A DNA stretch of 64,000 nt from Polyangiaceae bacterium (GTDB lineage: Bacteria > Myxococcota_A > Polyangia > Polyangiales > Polyangiaceae). The notes beneath the pieces are model-generated. The model worked only from the letters and a program-made list of their open reading frames with translations, was not told where the DNA came from and made no database searches. A program made the translations under genes and the position numbers. How positions within the stretch are numbered: position 1 is the first letter of the stretch; each line of letters opens with the position of its first letter. The stretch spans positions 558,001 to 622,000 of the forward strand of contig JADJYE010000002.1 of NCBI GenBank assembly GCA_016719945.1. The letters run 5' to 3'. Of the stretch, positions 7,220 through 15,183 are shown one piece after another.

Positions 7220-8728
7220 ATGTCGAAGCGGTTCCGATCGAACAAAGGTCGCCTGTTGCGTCCCCGGTCCGAGCGATCGCCCCGCGCGGCGGGCGAGACC
7301 GAGCTGAGCTCCCCGTCGTCCCCGCCGGACGAGGCGTTCGCCGAGGGCGAAGCGGAGGCCACCTCCTCGCCGCCTCCCGCGGTCGAGGCCGCGGCGAGCG
7401 ATCCGGTCCCGACGCTCGCCGCTCAGCCCGAGCGCGAGCGGGAGGCGGCCGCAGAGGTCGAGCCTGCGCCCGCGATCTCCGAGGCGGTGGCGGCGGCGTC
7501 CGCGGCGCCCGAGCCGGCCGGCACGATCTTGCCGTCGAAGCCGTCGCCGACGGAGCCCGCGTCGACAGAGCCGGCGCCGACCGAGCCGGCGCCGAGGGTC
7601 GAGCCGCCGCGTGAGGCTGCCAAGGCACCCGAGCCGGCGACGACGCTCGCCGCCGCCCCGCTGACCCAAGCCTCGGTGGCGCACGCGCCTCCGGCAGTGG
7701 GCGAGGGCAAGAAGAAGAAAAAGAAAAAGAAGGGTGACGGCTCGCGCACGTCGATCCCCGGCGTGGTGTCTGCCGCTTCCGTGTCCCCGGCCGCGAACGC
7801 GCCGACGCTGCCTTCGGTGCCCGAGCCCACGCCGGTCGCACCGCCGAGAGACGCCGGGTCGAGCTCGAGCGCGCACAAGAAGCTCAGCGACAGCTCCAGC
7901 CAGCACGACAAGCTCGGGTCGAGCTCGAGCGCGCACAAGAAGCTCAGCCAGAGCTCGGGGCAGCACTCGAAGCCGAAGGACGAGCACCTCGACGACGACC
8001 CGATGGCTGCGGAGTTCTTCTCCGTGCGTCCTCCGCAGGTCGTCGAGCACGTCGACGATCTCCTGCACGAGCTCGATCCTCCTCCTCCGCCGCCTTCTCC
8101 CGCGGTCCTCGAGCGCCAGCGCAAGGCTCGGAAGATCGTGGGCGGGGTCGTCGCGGTCGCGTCGCTCGTCGTCCTGATCGGGGTCGGCCGCATGTTGTTC
8201 GGCGGCAAGCCAGCCGACGCGCAGCCGACGCGTGGCCACACCGCGCAGGTCGCGCCCGACACTCGCGTCGAGCCCCTCGCCAACGCGAAGATCTCGGAGC
8301 CCCCGCAGGCGACCGCCGTCGCCACCGCCACCGAGGCCGCCGTCGCCACCGCCGAGGCCTCGGCCAGCGCCAGCGCCGAGGTGTCAGCGAGCGCGTCGGC
8401 CGACGCGAGCGCCAGCGCGGACGCGTCGGCCAGCGCCAGCGCCGAGGTGGCCGCCGCCTCGACGTCCACGCTCACGGCCGACGAGCTCAAGGAGCTGAAG
8501 AAGAAGGCCTATGCGCTGCTCAACCGCGGCGACAACAAGGGCGCCATCGAGGCCGCGCAGAAGGCGCTCGAGGCCGACCCCAGCGACGGCGCGATGTACC
8601 TCTACATCGGCACGGCGTACCAGTCGCTCGGCAAGATGAAGGAGATGAAAGAGGCCTTCAACGACTGCGTCCGCAAGGGCAAGGGCCCGAGCGTCGGCGA
8701 GTGCGCCATGTGGGGCGGCAAGAAGTAG
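7220..8728 (+). CDS. Repeat-rich single-TM protein with C-terminal TPR region
   Basis: The product is 502 residues. It begins with a long acidic Ala/Pro/Glu-rich region and contains a run of eight Lys near residue 173. A 20-residue unit is present twice in tandem (GSSSSAHKKLSDSSSQHDKL, then a near copy); in DNA the repeat has a 60-base period across about 7857-7976. A TM helix lies at about residues 300-318 (IVGGVVAVASLVVLIGVG), followed by a second low-complexity Ala/Ser stretch (8350-8460). The C-terminal 80 residues form one or two TPR-like helices (YALLNRGDNKGAIEAAQKAL, then YLYIGTAYQSLGKMKEM). This looks like an anchored scaffold with a periplasmic TPR end. No enzymatic motif is seen. 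A GGAGG lies 12 bases before the ATG. The 3' end is 4 bases from a convergent gene. Confidence 0.6.
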   Translation: MSKRFRSNKGRLLRPRSERSPRAAGETELSSPSSPPDEAFAEGEAEATSSPPPAVEAAASDPVPTLAAQPEREREAAAEVEPAPAISEAVAAASAAPEPAGTILPSKPSPTEPASTEPAPTEPAPRVEPPREAAKAPEPATTLAAAPLTQASVAHAPPAVGEGKKKKKKKKGDGSRTSIPGVVSAASVSPAANAPTLPSVPEPTPVAPPRDAGSSSSAHKKLSDSSSQHDKLGSSSSAHKKLSQSSGQHSKPKDEHLDDDPMAAEFFSVRPPQVVEHVDDLLHELDPPPPPPSPAVLERQRKARKIVGGVVAVASLVVLIGVGRMLFGGKPADAQPTRGHTAQVAPDTRVEPLANAKISEPPQATAVATATEAAVATAEASASASAEVSASASADASASADASASASAEVAAASTSTLTADELKELKKKAYALLNRGDNKGAIEAAQKALEADPSDGAMYLYIGTAYQSLGKMKEMKEAFNDCVRKGKGPSVGECAMWGGKK

Positions 8729-8732
8729 CGAG

Positions 8733-9503
8733 CTACTTTTCGATCAGCGTCTTCACCGCGCGACCCGGCACGGGCACCTCCTCCAAGAGGACGAGGTGCT
8801 CGATCTTTTTGTCCTTGTCCGCGGCGACGATCGCGCCCGCGATCATGTGCCCGTACTCCCACGGGAGCGACTCATCGGCGGTGAAGAAGGCGTACTTCGA
8901 GTCGCACTTCTTGAGCTCCTTCGCGAGCGTGTCACCCGCCATCGACATGTCGGGGCCGGCGAAGCCCTTGGGGCCCTTGATGGCGCGGGTGCCTTTGATC
9001 GTCCAGATGTCGGTCTCGAAGGTCTTGGTGATGATGGCGACGATCGAGCAAGGCGGCGCGGTGCCGGCCATCTTGGCTTGCGGAACCACGACCAGCTCCT
9101 TCGGCAAGTCGCCGCGTGAGTCGGCGGTGATCTTCACCGTCGGGGCGCCCTTGGCCCCGAGCTCTTTGACGAGCGTGACGACGTCGAGCAGCGCGCCCTT
9201 CTTCTCGACCACCAGCGGCACCTGCCCGCCCTGGATGGGCAGGTCCCCGACGTCCTTGCCGAGCTTCTGGAGCCCGCCGGGCTTCTTCGGGTAGGACCGC
9301 TGGCCGTTCACGACCGGTCCTTGCTCGTCGACGACCACCAGCGGAAACTTCGCGGGCTCCGCAGATGAGGCCGCGCTGCGAGGGGGCTCGGGCTTGGCCG
9401 TGACGGTGGCGGTCGCCGAAGCCGTCGCAGGAACAGGCTCGTCGCCGCAGGCTGCGAGGGAGAGCGCCACGAGCGCGAGGACGGAGGTGCGCAACATCGT
9501 CAT
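8733..9503 (-). CDS. Lipoprotein with two ExbD/TolR-like modules (tentative)
   Basis: The product is 256 residues. The signal peptide ends in a good lipobox (LSLAAC), so it is a lipoprotein. Two segments show the pattern of the periplasmic domain of ExbD/TolR. The first runs VVNGQRSYPKKPGGLQKLGK to GAPTVKITADSRGDLPKELV. The second runs DIWTIKGTRAIKGPKGF to YAFFTADESLPWEYGHMIAG. ExbD domains normally sit behind one inner-membrane helix and work with a proton channel; here a lipid anchor replaces the helix. This assignment rests on pattern only. The gene converges with the TPR gene and is divergent from the acyl-CoA synthetase. ATG at 9503 and at 9497 are both possible starts. Confidence 0.45.
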   Translation of the reverse strand: MTMLRTSVLALVALSLAACGDEPVPATASATATVTAKPEPPRSAASSAEPAKFPLVVVDEQGPVVNGQRSYPKKPGGLQKLGKDVGDLPIQGGQVPLVVEKKGALLDVVTLVKELGAKGAPTVKITADSRGDLPKELVVVPQAKMAGTAPPCSIVAIITKTFETDIWTIKGTRAIKGPKGFAGPDMSMAGDTLAKELKKCDSKYAFFTADESLPWEYGHMIAGAIVAADKDKKIEHLVLLEEVPVPGRAVKTLIEK

Positions 9504-9556
9504 CGGCGGCGAGTGTACCCGCGGCTCGGGCGGAGCGATAAGTTTGAGCTTCTGCG

Positions 9557-11056
9557 ATGGGCGACGAACGACGATCGGGTCTGCTCACTGGCCTGCTCGG
9601 CCTCGCGGGCGAGGCCGCGTGGATCGAGGAGCTCGAGACGGGGGCCCGCCAGCCGCTGTCGCAGCTCGCCGCAGAGGCCCAGGCGTTCGCCGCGGAGCTG
9701 CAGCGGGCGCACGGCGTCGGCACAGCAGAGCGCGTCCTGCTCCTGGTGCCACCCGGGCTCGACTGGGTCCGCTCCTTCCTCGCCCTGCTCCTCTCGGGCG
9801 CCGCCGTCGTCAGCGCGCCCATCAGCGCCCCCGCCGCAGAGATCGCCTACCTCGCGGAGGATAGCGGGGCTCGCCTCGCGATCGCGGCGCACGAGCTCGG
9901 CGAGCTCGTCCCGGGCTCGGTCCGGGTCGTGCCGCCGCAGCGCCTCGCGCCGGGCGCGCGGAGCGAGGGTGAGGTGCTCGACCGAGATGACGCGCTCGTC
10001 TTGTACACCAGCGGCACGACCGGCAAGCCCAAGGGGGCGGTGCTCACGCACGCGAACCTCGCCGCGCAGACGGCGGCGTTGCGGGAGGCCTGGGCCCTGT
10101 CGCCGCACGACGTGCTCTTGCACACGCTGCCGCTGCATCACCTGCACGGCGTCGTGGTGGCCCTGGCGACCGCGCTGTCGGCCGGCGCGAGCGTGCTCAT
10201 GGCGCGCCGCTTCGAGCCCGCGCGGGTCGCTTCGAGCTTGCCGCGCGCGACGGTGTTCATGGCCGTGCCGACGATCTATCAGCGGCTCGTGGAGCACGAA
10301 GCGCTGCTCGCCGACGACGAGCGCGGCCGCCTGCGCGCCGCGGCCCGCGCGCTCAGGCTCGCGACGAGCGGCTCGGCGGCGCTGCCAGCGTCGCTCGCCG
10401 CGCGCTGGCGCGCGCTCGCGGGAGCCATCCCCCTCGAGCGGTACGGCATGACCGAGATCGGCATCGCGCTCTCCAACCCTCTCGAGGCTTCGCGCCGGCG
10501 GCCCGGCTCGGTGGGCCTGCCACTGCCGACCGTAGAGATTCGCATCCTCGGCGATGACGGGCTCGAGTCCGACGGCCCCGGCGAGCTCCAGGTGCGCGGG
10601 CCGAGCGTGATGTCCCGATATCTCGGCAGGGAAGACGCCACGCGCTCCTCGTTTCGAGACGGGTGGTTCCTCACGGGGGACATCGCCGTGAGGGAGGCTG
10701 GCGGCTTCGTGCGGCTGCTCGGCAGGTCCAGCAGCGACATCCTGAAGACCGGCGGCGAGAAGGTCTCGGCGCTCGAGGTGGAGGAGGTCTTGCGCGAGCA
10801 TGACGCGATCGCCGAGGTCGCGGTGGTCGGCGTCCCCGACGACACCTGGGGTGACCGCGTCATCGCCGTCGTCGTGCCGCGGCCGGGGCGCGCGAGCGAG
10901 TGCGCCGAGGAGCCGCTGCGAGCGTGGGCCAAGGCTCGGCTCTCGCCCTACAAGGTCCCCAAGCAGGTGGTGGTCGTGGAGGCTCTGCCGCGCAACGCGA
11001 TGGGCAAGGTGCTCAAATCCGAGCTGATCCGCGCGTTGAAGCCCCCAACCCGCTGA
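9557..11056 (+). CDS. AMP-dependent acyl-CoA synthetase, malonyl-CoA synthetase (MatB/ACSF3)-like
   Basis: The product is 499 residues, a full-length ANL-superfamily adenylating enzyme. Motif A3 is LVLYTSGTTGKPKGAVLTH. Motif A5 is ERYGMTEIGIALSNPL, followed by RRPGSVGLPLPTVEIRI, a combination typical of malonyl-CoA synthetases (MatB and ACSF3). The hinge and C-terminal domain carry FLTGDIAV, LGRSSSDILKTGGEKVSALE and the catalytic Lys in RNAMGKVLKSEL. The reaction would be acid + ATP + CoA to acyl-CoA + AMP + PPi. Malonate or a methylmalonate-like acid is the likely substrate, but family assignment alone does not prove it. No decarboxylase or transporter for malonate is adjacent. Confidence 0.8.
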   Translation: MGDERRSGLLTGLLGLAGEAAWIEELETGARQPLSQLAAEAQAFAAELQRAHGVGTAERVLLLVPPGLDWVRSFLALLLSGAAVVSAPISAPAAEIAYLAEDSGARLAIAAHELGELVPGSVRVVPPQRLAPGARSEGEVLDRDDALVLYTSGTTGKPKGAVLTHANLAAQTAALREAWALSPHDVLLHTLPLHHLHGVVVALATALSAGASVLMARRFEPARVASSLPRATVFMAVPTIYQRLVEHEALLADDERGRLRAAARALRLATSGSAALPASLAARWRALAGAIPLERYGMTEIGIALSNPLEASRRRPGSVGLPLPTVEIRILGDDGLESDGPGELQVRGPSVMSRYLGREDATRSSFRDGWFLTGDIAVREAGGFVRLLGRSSSDILKTGGEKVSALEVEEVLREHDAIAEVAVVGVPDDTWGDRVIAVVVPRPGRASECAEEPLRAWAKARLSPYKVPKQVVVVEALPRNAMGKVLKSELIRALKPPTR

Positions 11057-11114
11057 TCCGCGGGGATCCGAAAACTCGCCCTTTCGGATGGTTTCTGGCA
11101 CCCGTGGCTCGGCC

Positions 11115-12899
11115 ATGACCATCCAGACCCTCGCCGAGTTGCGGGCCCCCCTCGCCGCGCCGATCGAAACCGACGAGTCCCCGTCGGATCTCCCGCTCGT
11201 CGCGGCGCGCCGCAGGGAGGCCTCGGCCACGAAGCCGCTGCCGCCGGTCGTCCGCTTCACCTCGCCCGCGCAGCGCGCTCGGACCGTGCGCGACGCCGAG
11301 CGCGCGCGCGCCATCGTGCTCTTCGTGCCCTGCTCGGACCCCGGCAAGCTCGGCGCCTCGATCGACGCCGACATGGAGGCCGTGCTCGCCTCGCGCGGCG
11401 CGATGCCGACGTCGCTGCCCGAGGGCGCCTCGATGACCGCCATCATCGAGGACCAGATCAACCGCGCCGCGGCGCTCCCCGTGCGCGGGATCTGCCTCTG
11501 TCTCCCGAAGCTCTCACCCTCGCCGTCGACGGGGCTGCTCGACGACGCCGACGCGACCGTCCTGTCGGAGTGGGTCGACGCCGCCCGTCGAGAGCGCCGC
11601 ACGCGGCTCGTCGTGCTCTTCGATGAGGCGGACCGGGGCTTGTCGCTGCGGGTGCCGGTGTCGCTCGAGGCGCTGCTCGGCCCCTCCGCAGTGGCCGAGA
11701 CCCCCGCGCCGCCGCGCGTCGCGAGCGCGCCCGCGGTGGAGCTCCCCGATCTTCCGACCGAGGCCTTGGCCGAGCCCCCCTCGGCCGCGCCGCCCCCGGT
11801 CGCCGAGACGCTGCGGCCGCCGCCTTCGCCGCGCTTCGAGGGCGACCTCGAGATCGAGGCGAGCGTCGTCGTCTCGCGCCGCACGACCGCCTACCGCGTC
11901 GACGAGGGTCTCGAGGACGAGGACCACGCCGAGGAGCGCGGGCGCGCGGCGGAACGCGCCGACGCCGAGCGCCTGGTCGCCTCGCAAGAGGCCGCCGCGA
12001 AGCGCGCCGCCGAGCAGGCCGAGGCCGAGCGCCTCGAGGTAGAGCGCGCCGCGCGAATGATGCACACGGCTACCTGGCGCACCTTCGCCATGGAGCTCGA
12101 CGCCGCGCGTGGGCCAAAGCCGGTCGCCGCCGTCGAGAAGCTCTACGCTCAGCGCTACGTCCCGCTGGTCGGGGCTGTCGCGCGCGGAGAGGCCGACGCC
12201 GCGGTCGAGGGCGTCGTCTCGAGCTTCCGCTCCTCGTTCGCGGAGAGCTATGAGGCGTCGTTCGGCTCAGTGAAGGTGACCGCGAAGCGCCCGCCGATGG
12301 TCATGGACGCCCCCGAGGTCGCGCAGCGCGTGGCCCGCCTCTCGAGCGCGCGCTCGGTGAAGCTCATCCTCGTCGACTCGATGAGCTACGACCTCGCCGA
12401 GCGCGTCTCCGCGCGCATCGGCACCGCCCTCGACAAGCGCGCGGTGCTCGTCGAAAAGTCGATCCTCTGGTCTGCTCTGCCGTCGACGACCCCGGTGCAG
12501 ATGCACCTGCTCGCGCGCGGGGTCGAGGGCCTGAAGGACATCCCCGGACCGGTCAGCGAGCCCGAGGTCGCGCGTGGCCGAACCGTCAGCTCGCTGCGCC
12601 GCGAGCGCCTCGGCGCGCGTGAGGTGCTGAAGCTGGACCTGGTCGAGGCGCGCCTGCGCGGCCCGGGGCCCGCGTACGACGAGCGCCTCGACGCGATCGC
12701 CGACGAGGTCGCGCACATCCTGGTGAAGCTGCTCGAGTCGTTCCCCGCCCGCACGCTCGCGTACGTGTTCGGAGACCACGGCTTCTGCCTCGGCGCGGGC
12801 GCGAACGGCTGGGCCACCGGCCCCGCGACCCAGGGCGGCGCGAGCCCCGAAGAGGTGCTCGTCGCCGGCCATGGCTGGCTGCTCGACGCCGTGCAGTGA
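11115..12899 (+). CDS. Coiled-coil protein with PglZ/alkaline-phosphatase-like C-terminal domain
   Basis: The product is 594 residues with no signal peptide. The first 280 residues hold a divergent domain followed by a Pro-rich linker. A strongly charged Glu/Ala/Arg segment at about residues 285-320 (AERADAERLVASQEAAAKRA) predicts coiled coil. The C-terminal third resembles the PglZ branch of the alkaline phosphatase superfamily. VKLILVDSMSYDLAERV (from residue 415) matches the first metal-ligand block (D-G/S-M-R/S-Y-D). SALPSTTPVQ lies where the Ser/Thr nucleophile region is expected. YVFGDHGFCLG (Asp554, His555) matches the later metal-binding D-H-G. PglZ proteins are best known from BREX phage defence, but no BREX genes are nearby. 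Function unknown; a metal-dependent hydrolase or a decayed regulatory domain are both possible. Confidence 0.5.
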   Translation: MTIQTLAELRAPLAAPIETDESPSDLPLVAARRREASATKPLPPVVRFTSPAQRARTVRDAERARAIVLFVPCSDPGKLGASIDADMEAVLASRGAMPTSLPEGASMTAIIEDQINRAAALPVRGICLCLPKLSPSPSTGLLDDADATVLSEWVDAARRERRTRLVVLFDEADRGLSLRVPVSLEALLGPSAVAETPAPPRVASAPAVELPDLPTEALAEPPSAAPPPVAETLRPPPSPRFEGDLEIEASVVVSRRTTAYRVDEGLEDEDHAEERGRAAERADAERLVASQEAAAKRAAEQAEAERLEVERAARMMHTATWRTFAMELDAARGPKPVAAVEKLYAQRYVPLVGAVARGEADAAVEGVVSSFRSSFAESYEASFGSVKVTAKRPPMVMDAPEVAQRVARLSSARSVKLILVDSMSYDLAERVSARIGTALDKRAVLVEKSILWSALPSTTPVQMHLLARGVEGLKDIPGPVSEPEVARGRTVSSLRRERLGAREVLKLDLVEARLRGPGPAYDERLDAIADEVAHILVKLLESFPARTLAYVFGDHGFCLGAGANGWATGPATQGGASPEEVLVAGHGWLLDAVQ

Positions 12900-12915
12900 G
12901 CGACGGCGCGGGCGG

Positions 12916-13908
12916 TCAGCGCTGCCCAGCCTTGAACACGCGCAGCATCCAGTACAGCGACGGAAACAGCAGCACCGAGCCCGCGATCAGCACGGGCCAC
13001 ACGACCTCGAGCGTGGCGGCCGGGGCCGCTGCGCTGGCGATCGTCAGATCGGGCGCGACCAGCACGGGGTATTGAGCGGCGCCCCAGCCGAGGAGCACCA
13101 GCACGACCTGGCTGCCCGCGACGACGCGAGCGAGGCCGAAGCGCCGCGTGAAGAGGAGCGCGAGCGCGCCGAGCGCAACCGCCGTCGTCAGCCCCGCGAG
13201 CGGGAGGCTCCACCACGAGCCCGTGAGGCGGTCGGCGAAGCGCGTGGTCGCGGGGCCCGCGGCGAGCGCCGCGGCGCCCGCCAGCGCCCCCGCGCTGAGG
13301 CTCGCCCCGATCGCGCGCGCGCGAAAATCGTCACGCAGCTCGGGCGTCTGGGCCTCGACCGTCAAGTAAGCGGCGGCGAGGAACGCGAAGAGCGCGAGGG
13401 TGAACAGCCCGACGAGCAGCTCGAACCCTCCCAGCCACGACAGATCGAGCGTGCTCGGCGGCACGCCGGAGGCGCGCCGCGCGCCGGTGGTGATCGCCCC
13501 GACCGTGACGCCGATGACCACCGGCGTCACGGTGCTCGCGATCGCGAACACGCGTCCCCAGCGCTCCGTCGAGGCGCGTCCCCCGTCGCCGTATTGGCGG
13601 AACACGAACGCCGACCCGCGCAGCACGATGCCGACCAGCATCAACACGAGCGGCACGTGCAGATCGATCGCGATCGCCGAGAACGCCGGTGGAAACGCGG
13701 TGAACAGCATCACGACGGCGAGGATCAGCCAGACGTGGTTCGCCTCCCAGACCGGCGCGATGGCGCGCTCGATCACCCGCCGCTGATCGGCTGCGCGCGG
13801 TCCGCGCGCGAGCAGGTCCCACACTCCGCCGCCGAAGTCGGCGCCGCCGAGCAGCGCGTACAGCACGAGCGCCGCGAGGATCACGCCGGCGAACAGCTCG
13901 GGCAGCAC
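12916..13908 (-). CDS. cydB: Cytochrome bd ubiquinol oxidase subunit II
   Basis: The product is 330 residues with about nine TM helices. It begins with the family motif LYALLGGADFGGGVWDLLA and has WEANHVWLILAVVMLFTAFP, the best-conserved CydB block. CydB carries no heme itself but pairs with CydA in the inner membrane to form the quinol oxidase, which reduces oxygen to water without pumping protons. The start is a GTG immediately after the stop codon of cydA, so translation is coupled. The protein is a little shorter than E. coli CydB (379 residues). Confidence 0.92.
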   Translation of the reverse strand: MLPELFAGVILAALVLYALLGGADFGGGVWDLLARGPRAADQRRVIERAIAPVWEANHVWLILAVVMLFTAFPPAFSAIAIDLHVPLVLMLVGIVLRGSAFVFRQYGDGGRASTERWGRVFAIASTVTPVVIGVTVGAITTGARRASGVPPSTLDLSWLGGFELLVGLFTLALFAFLAAAYLTVEAQTPELRDDFRARAIGASLSAGALAGAAALAAGPATTRFADRLTGSWWSLPLAGLTTAVALGALALLFTRRFGLARVVAGSQVVLVLLGWGAAQYPVLVAPDLTIASAAAPAATLEVVWPVLIAGSVLLFPSLYWMLRVFKAGQR

Positions 13909-15183
13909 TCAGCCTCCCTCGGCGGGCGGGTCCGTGGTGCCCCGCACCTGGCGAACGAGCACGCCACCGACCACCACGCCGAGCACCGCGTAGACGGCCG
14001 CGAAGATCGCGAACGGGAGCCAGAGGTCCTTCACCGGCGTGGCGGCGTCCGCGGTCCGCAGGACGCCGTAGATGGTCCACGGCTGTCGGCCCACCTCGGT
14101 CACGACCCAGCCCGCTTCCATCGCGATCACGCCGGCGGGCCCCAGCGCGATCGATGTCAGGAGCCAGAGGCGCCCCTCGGGGAGGCGGCGGCGCCGCACG
14201 GCGACCGCCAGCGTGAACAGCGCGTACCCGGCCGCGAGCGAGCCGAGCCCCACCATCACCTGGAAGGACGACCGCACGATCCAATGCGGGCGATCCTGCA
14301 CCGGGATCTCCTCGAGGCCCTTCACGACCGCGTCGGGATCGTTGAACGCCATGAACGACAACAGCCCGGGCACCTCGAGCGGCCCGACGGTGAGCGGCGC
14401 CCGGGGCTGCGTCTGCTCGAGCCCCTCGAGCGCGGCGAGCTTCATCGGCTGATGAACGGCGATCTGCTGGCCGGCGTAGTGGCCCACGAGGGGCTGGGCG
14501 AGGCTCACGGGGATGGTGACGGCCAGCGAGATGGCGAGCGCTCGCCGGTGGAAGCTCGACGTCCGCGCGCGCAACAGCGCCCACGCGTGGATCGCCCCCC
14601 CCGCCAGGGTCGTCGCCATGTAGGCGGCGAGCAGCGTGTGGAGGATCTCGTGCAGGGCGAACGGCGTCGCCATCGCGCGCAGGGGATCGATGTCGACGAT
14701 CTTCCCGTCCTCCACGCGGAAGCCGGTCGGCGCGTTCATCCACGCGTTGACGATGGTGACGAAGACGGCCGAGAGCGCGCCGCTCGCCGCCACCACCAGC
14801 CCAGCCCCCACGTGGACCCAGCGGCCGACCTTGTCCCAGCCGTACAGGTAGATGCCGAGGAAGATCGCCTCCGTGAAGAAGGCGAAGCCCTCGAGCGAGA
14901 ACGGCAGCCCCACCAGCGGGCCCGCGTGCTCCATGAAGGCCGGGAACAAGAGGCCGAGCTCGAAGGAGAGCACCGTGCCGCTCACCGCCCCGACCGCGAA
15001 GAACACCGCGGTGCCCTTCGCCCAGCGCTTGGCCAGCTTGAGGTACTCGGCGTCGCCCGTCCGCAGCCAGAGCACCTCGGCGATGACCATCAACAGGGGC
15101 ATCGCGATGCCCACCGAAGCGAAGATGATGTGGAACGCCAGCGAATACGCCATCTGCGCGCGCGCGTAGAGGACCTCGCTCAC
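13909..15183 (-). CDS. cydA: Cytochrome bd ubiquinol oxidase subunit I, short Q-loop (CIO) type
   Basis: The product is 424 residues, clearly shorter than E. coli CydA (522), mainly because the quinol-binding Q-loop is short. That is the form found in cyanide-insensitive oxidases (CioA). Heme-ligand candidates are visible: His in SLAFHIIFASVGIAMP, His in FALHEILHT and Met in RSSFQVMVGLG. The Q-loop block is IAVHQPMKLAALEG, with the conserved Lys and Glu, and GRQPWTIYG is intact. The enzyme couples quinol oxidation to oxygen reduction at high affinity, useful at low oxygen or when cytochrome c oxidase is blocked. The start overlaps the recQ stop codon (ATGA), and cydB follows directly. Confidence 0.93.
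   Translation of the reverse strand: MSEVLYARAQMAYSLAFHIIFASVGIAMPLLMVIAEVLWLRTGDAEYLKLAKRWAKGTAVFFAVGAVSGTVLSFELGLLFPAFMEHAGPLVGLPFSLEGFAFFTEAIFLGIYLYGWDKVGRWVHVGAGLVVAASGALSAVFVTIVNAWMNAPTGFRVEDGKIVDIDPLRAMATPFALHEILHTLLAAYMATTLAGGAIHAWALLRARTSSFHRRALAISLAVTIPVSLAQPLVGHYAGQQIAVHQPMKLAALEGLEQTQPRAPLTVGPLEVPGLLSFMAFNDPDAVVKGLEEIPVQDRPHWIVRSSFQVMVGLGSLAAGYALFTLAVAVRRRRLPEGRLWLLTSIALGPAGVIAMEAGWVVTEVGRQPWTIYGVLRTADAATPVKDLWLPFAIFAAVYAVLGVVVGGVLVRQVRGTTDPPAEGG

Noticed and set aside
11115..12899. BREX or another phage-defence island around the PglZ-like gene
   Set aside because: No brxC, pglX, brxL, restriction enzyme or integrase nearby. The neighbours are an acyl-CoA synthetase and cytochrome bd genes.
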